From Lachnospiraceae bacterium (GTDB lineage Bacteria; Bacillota; Clostridia; Lachnospirales; Lachnospiraceae), in NCBI GenBank assembly GCA_022798035.1, contig JAAWLS010000086.1, positions 1 through 8,592 on the forward strand: 8,592 nt of DNA, written 5' to 3'. Under the pieces are notes generated by a model. That model searched no databases and was not told the origin of the DNA. It saw only the letters and a list, made by a program, of their open reading frames with translations. The position numbers were made by a program, and so were the translations under genes. This document shows positions 6,615 to 8,592 of this stretch, one piece after another; position 1 is the first letter of the stretch, and each line of letters begins with the position of its first letter.

Positions 6615-7352
6615 ATGAGAGTAAAACTGGTTGTCGCTTATGAGGGAACAAATTACTGTGGCTGGCAGGTTCAGCCCAACGGAATTACCATAGAAGAAGT
6701 GTTGAACCGTACTTTGTCGGAACTTCTTCACGAGGAAATACAGGTGACGGGGGCGAGCCGTACAGATGCAGGCGTGCACTCTCTGGGAAATGTGGCGGTA
6801 TTTGACACAGAGAGCAGAATTCCTCCCGACAAAATCTGCTATGCTTTGAATCAGCGTCTGCCGGAAGATATTGCGGTGCAAAGTTCCTGTCAGGTTCCGG
6901 ATGATTTTCATCCGCGGCATTGCTACAGTGAAAAAACTTACGAGTACCGTATTTTAAACCGGAAGATTCCCATTCCGACGCTGCGGCGGGACACCTATTT
7001 TTATTATAGGAATCTGGATGTGGAAAAGATGCAGCAGGCAGCAGCCTGTCTGGTGGGAGAGCATGATTTCAAAAGCTTTTGCTCTATGAAAACAAGTGTG
7101 GAAACTACGGTGCGCAGGATTCTCTCCTGCAGTGCTGTAAGGTCCTGTGATGACATTATTACGATTCGAGTAACCGGGACGGGATTTTTGTACCATATGG
7201 TCCGAATTATTGCAGGGACCTTGATTTCTGTGGGAGTGGGAGAGATAGAGCCGGAGGCAGTGGCAGAAATACTTGAAAAGAAGGAGCGGAAAGCGGCGGG
7301 GCCTACGGCTCCGGCCTGCGGCCTCACCATGATTGGGATTAAGTACGGCTGA
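6615..7352 (+). CDS. truA: tRNA pseudouridine(38-40) synthase TruA
   Basis: A 245-residue protein that converts uridines 38-40 in the anticodon arm of many tRNAs to pseudouridine. The N-terminus MRVKLVVAYEGTNYCGWQVQ is typical of TruA and supports the 6615 start; longer versions from 6597 would add six residues with no good binding site. The catalytic motif GASRTDAGVHSLGNV (46-60) holds the nucleophile Asp51. The C-terminal half has GFLYHMVRIIAG, which contributes to the RNA-binding active-site cleft, and the conserved closing segment AAGPTAPACGLTMIGIKY. Length matches Firmicutes orthologues. It lies between ecfT and rplM, its usual neighbours in Firmicutes, and ends just at a small hairpin. 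Confidence 0.95.
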   Translation: MRVKLVVAYEGTNYCGWQVQPNGITIEEVLNRTLSELLHEEIQVTGASRTDAGVHSLGNVAVFDTESRIPPDKICYALNQRLPEDIAVQSSCQVPDDFHPRHCYSEKTYEYRILNRKIPIPTLRRDTYFYYRNLDVEKMQQAAACLVGEHDFKSFCSMKTSVETTVRRILSCSAVRSCDDIITIRVTGTGFLYHMVRIIAGTLISVGVGEIEPEAVAEILEKKERKAAGPTAPACGLTMIGIKYG

Positions 7353-7368
7353 ATGGCCGTTTATATTT
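7345..7368 (+). terminator. Weak intrinsic terminator after truA
   Basis: ACGGC (7345-7349) and GCCGT (7356-7360) form a 5-bp G/C-rich stem with a 6-nt loop containing the truA stop, followed by the T-rich TTATATTT. The stem is short, so some read-through into the rplM-rpsI unit is likely. Its position directly before a strong promoter fits a transcription-unit boundary. Confidence 0.45.
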
Positions 7369-7397
7369 AGGCGCTTATATTTATAGAAAGAAAAGAA

Positions 7398-7426
7398 TTG
7401 ACACCAGAGAATGTATGTAATATAAT
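7398..7426 (+). promoter_or_regulatory. Consensus sigma-A promoter for rplM-rpsI
   Basis: TTGACA (7398-7403) and TATAAT (7421-7426) both match the consensus exactly with the optimal 17-nt spacer. The stretch just upstream (about 7376-7397) is A/T-rich with A-tracts, as in an UP element. Transcription should start near 7432-7434. This is the strength expected for a ribosomal protein operon. It is the only consensus promoter I found in the window. Confidence 0.9.
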
Positions 7427-7432
7427 GTCAAG

Positions 7433-7690
7433 GTATGGCGAGTTAGAAATGCAAGCCTTGCTCCGGCGAAGCGTTTTTGCTTTGATGTACAAAGAAAAAT
7501 GTAAATGGTGTGAAAATGATAGCTCGAATGAAATTCTTTATGGCAGAGCCAGCCGCAGTGCAGAAGAAATTCGGAAAGCATTTCTCAGGACAGCACAGGC
7601 TGAGTATTTGGAATGTGCACTCACAGGTGCGCAGGCGGACGGCATTCGGATATCAGAGTAACATTGTAAAATTCAAGGAGGTAACATTCA
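7433..7690 (+). promoter_or_regulatory. Long structured 5' leader of rplM, candidate L13 autoregulatory leader
   Basis: The predicted transcript start near 7433 leaves about 255 nt before the rplM ATG. Its first part has two adjacent stems: CTTGC-TCCG-GC(G)AAG at 7457-7471, and a longer one at about 7471-7502 in which TTTTT-G-CTTTG pairs with CAAAG-AAAAA around the loop ATGTA with one bulged G. Further small hairpins lie at 7541-7551 (TGGC/GCCA), 7591-7602 (CAGC/GCTG) and 7615-7632 (GTGCAC/GTGCGC). In Firmicutes a short L13 leader RNA is known to precede rplM and is thought to mediate feedback by L13. I recognise the position and the structured character, not a specific consensus match, so the identity is inferred. 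No T-box or clear riboswitch signature was seen. Confidence 0.5.
7449..7661 (+). CDS. Doubtful small ORF in the rplM leader
   Basis: An open frame runs to TAA at 7659-7661. The first ATG well inside the predicted transcript is at 7449, giving 70 residues (MQALLRRSVFALMYKEKCK...); an ATG at 7425 overlaps the -10 box and the TTG at 7398 is the -35 box, so neither can be used from this promoter. No good ribosome binding site precedes 7449 (only a GAG about 7 nt upstream). The product has a C-x-x-C pair (CKWC) and no family I recognise. It overlaps the predicted leader hairpins. It may be a leader peptide, a lineage-specific small protein, or chance open frame in a non-coding leader, which I think is most likely. 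Confidence 0.2.
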   Translation: MQALLRRSVFALMYKEKCKWCENDSSNEILYGRASRSAEEIRKAFLRTAQAEYLECALTGAQADGIRISE

Positions 7691-8119
7691 ATGAAAACTT
7701 TTATGGCCAGCCCGGCAACAATTGAAAGAAAATGGTACGTAGTTGATGCTGAAGGGAAGACACTGGGACGTTTGGCATCAGAAGTGGCAAGAGTATTAAG
7801 AGGAAAACATAAACCAATCTTTACACCTCACATTGATACCGGGGACTATGTAATCGTTGTCAATGCAGAGAAAGTGAAAGTAACTGGTAAGAAATTATCT
7901 CAGAAAGTTTATTATCATCACTCTGAATATGTAGGCGGAATGAAAGAGACTACATTAAAAGAGATGCTGGCAAATAAACCGGAGAGAGTAGTTGAGCTTG
8001 CAGTAAAAGGCATGCTTCCCAAAGGACCTTTAGGAAGACAGATGTACAAGAAATTGTTCGTGTATGCAGGAGCAGACCACAAGCATGAAGCTCAGAAACC
8101 AGAAGCACTTACATTTTAA
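7691..8119 (+). CDS. rplM: 50S ribosomal protein L13
   Basis: A 142-residue protein, the normal length for bacterial L13, an early-assembly protein of the large subunit that binds 23S rRNA. Conserved stretches include [20 protein letters not shown] (5-24), [18 protein letters not shown] (25-42), [20 protein letters not shown] (49-68), and the C-terminal [19 protein letters not shown] (104-122) signature. AAGGAGG at 7675-7681 sits 9 nt before the ATG, an excellent binding site. It is the first gene of a two-gene unit with rpsI, driven by the consensus promoter at 7398-7426. Confidence 0.98.
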   Translation: MKTFMASPATIERKWYVVDAEGKTLGRLASEVARVLRGKHKPIFTPHIDTGDYVIVVNAEKVKVTGKKLSQKVYYHHSEYVGGMKETTLKEMLANKPERVVELAVKGMLPKGPLGRQMYKKLFVYAGADHKHEAQKPEALTF

Positions 8120-8136
8120 TCAGGAGGTAGAGAGAA

Positions 8137-8529
8137 ATGGCTGATACAAGGTATTATGGAACAGGAAGAAGAAAAAAATCAATTGCCAGAGTATATTTAG
8201 TACCGGGAACTGGCAAGATTACAATTAATAAAAGAGATATTGACGAGTATTTGGGACTGGAAACTTTGAAAGTAATTGTCCGCCAGCCATTGGTGGCAAC
8301 AGATACCGTAGACAAGTTTGATATTTTGGTTAATGTAAAAGGCGGTGGATATACAGGTCAGGCTGGCGCTATCCGTCATGGTATCTCCAGAGCATTGCTG
8401 CAGGCAGATGCTGATTACAGACCAATCTTAAAGACAGCAGGATATCTGACACGTGACCCGAGAATGAAAGAGAGAAAGAAATACGGCCTCAAAGCGGCCC
8501 GTCGCGCTCCGCAGTTCAGCAAGCGTTAA
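8137..8529 (+). CDS. rpsI: 30S ribosomal protein S9
   Basis: A 130-residue protein, standard length for bacterial S9, which binds the 3' major domain of 16S rRNA; its C-terminal tail reaches the P-site tRNA. Family features are [19 protein letters not shown] (6-24), the [20 protein letters not shown] segment (68-87), [19 protein letters not shown], and the invariant ending QFSKR, whose final Arg contacts the anticodon stem-loop. AGGAGG at 8122-8127 precedes the ATG by 9 nt; the gap after rplM is only 17 bp. Together with rplM it forms the classic L13-S9 operon, closed by the terminator downstream. Confidence 0.98.
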   Translation: MADTRYYGTGRRKKSIARVYLVPGTGKITINKRDIDEYLGLETLKVIVRQPLVATDTVDKFDILVNVKGGGYTGQAGAIRHGISRALLQADADYRPILKTAGYLTRDPRMKERKKYGLKAARRAPQFSKR

Positions 8530-8562
8530 TCGGCTGTTCAAACCGTATCAAAATTGCTCAAA

Positions 8563-8592
8563 AACCCCGGAAAATCAAGGTTTTCCGGGGTT
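8563..8592 (+). terminator. Strong intrinsic terminator of the rplM-rpsI operon
   Basis: AACCCCGGAAAA (8563-8574) and TTTTCCGGGGTT (8581-8592) form a perfect 12-bp stem with a 6-nt loop, 33 bp after the rpsI stop. The stem is preceded by two further A's and the window ends in its 3' arm, so the expected T-run lies just beyond the right edge. The A-run before it would also allow bidirectional use. Confidence 0.88.

Noticed and set aside
7510..7725. Second small frame in the rplM leader, running into rplM
   Set aside because: It overlaps the strong AAGGAGG and the first 35 bases of rplM in another frame and has no good binding site.

Overview
The window looks like ordinary core chromosome of a Gram-positive member of the Clostridia, probably a Lachnospiraceae-like gut anaerobe. 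The reasons are the strong AGGAGG-type ribosome binding sites, the sigma-A consensus promoter, the Firmicutes gene order ecfA1-ecfA2-ecfT-truA-rplM-rpsI, a VanW/G5-type surface protein, and overall protein character. The lineage is inference; I could not run a search. All genes lie on the + strand and are tightly packed. I see no CRISPR array, insertion sequence, prophage, tRNA or rRNA.

Left part (1-1706): the window opens inside a gene encoding the end of a VanW/G5-domain surface protein with a very long Q/E/K/D-rich tail. A hairpin-containing gap follows, then an AIR-synthase-fold (HypE/PurM-like) protein that lacks the C-terminal cysteine motif of true HypE.

Middle part (1743-3931): an Lrp/AsnC-type regulator overlaps by 4 bp (ATGA) with a class I/II PLP aminotransferase, suggesting coupled expression of a regulator and an amino-acid enzyme. 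Next comes trmL, a 2'-O-methyltransferase for the tRNA wobble base.

Right part (3966-8592): ecfA1, ecfA2 and ecfT encode the shared energising module of group II ECF vitamin/micronutrient importers, with two ATPases and one transmembrane coupling protein. No substrate-binding S component is present, so this module presumably serves S components encoded elsewhere. truA (tRNA pseudouridine synthase) follows after a gap holding two back-to-back inverted repeats. A perfect TTGACA-17-TATAAT promoter then drives a leader of about 255 nt with several predicted hairpins, followed by rplM (L13) and rpsI (S9), and a strong intrinsic terminator at the right edge.

The themes are translation and tRNA modification (trmL, truA, rplM, rpsI), micronutrient uptake (ecfA1A2T) and amino-acid metabolism. 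I found no convincing new multi-gene system. The points most worth a second look are the rplM leader, the paired inverted repeats before truA, the low-complexity tail of the first protein and the HypE-like protein without its catalytic tail.
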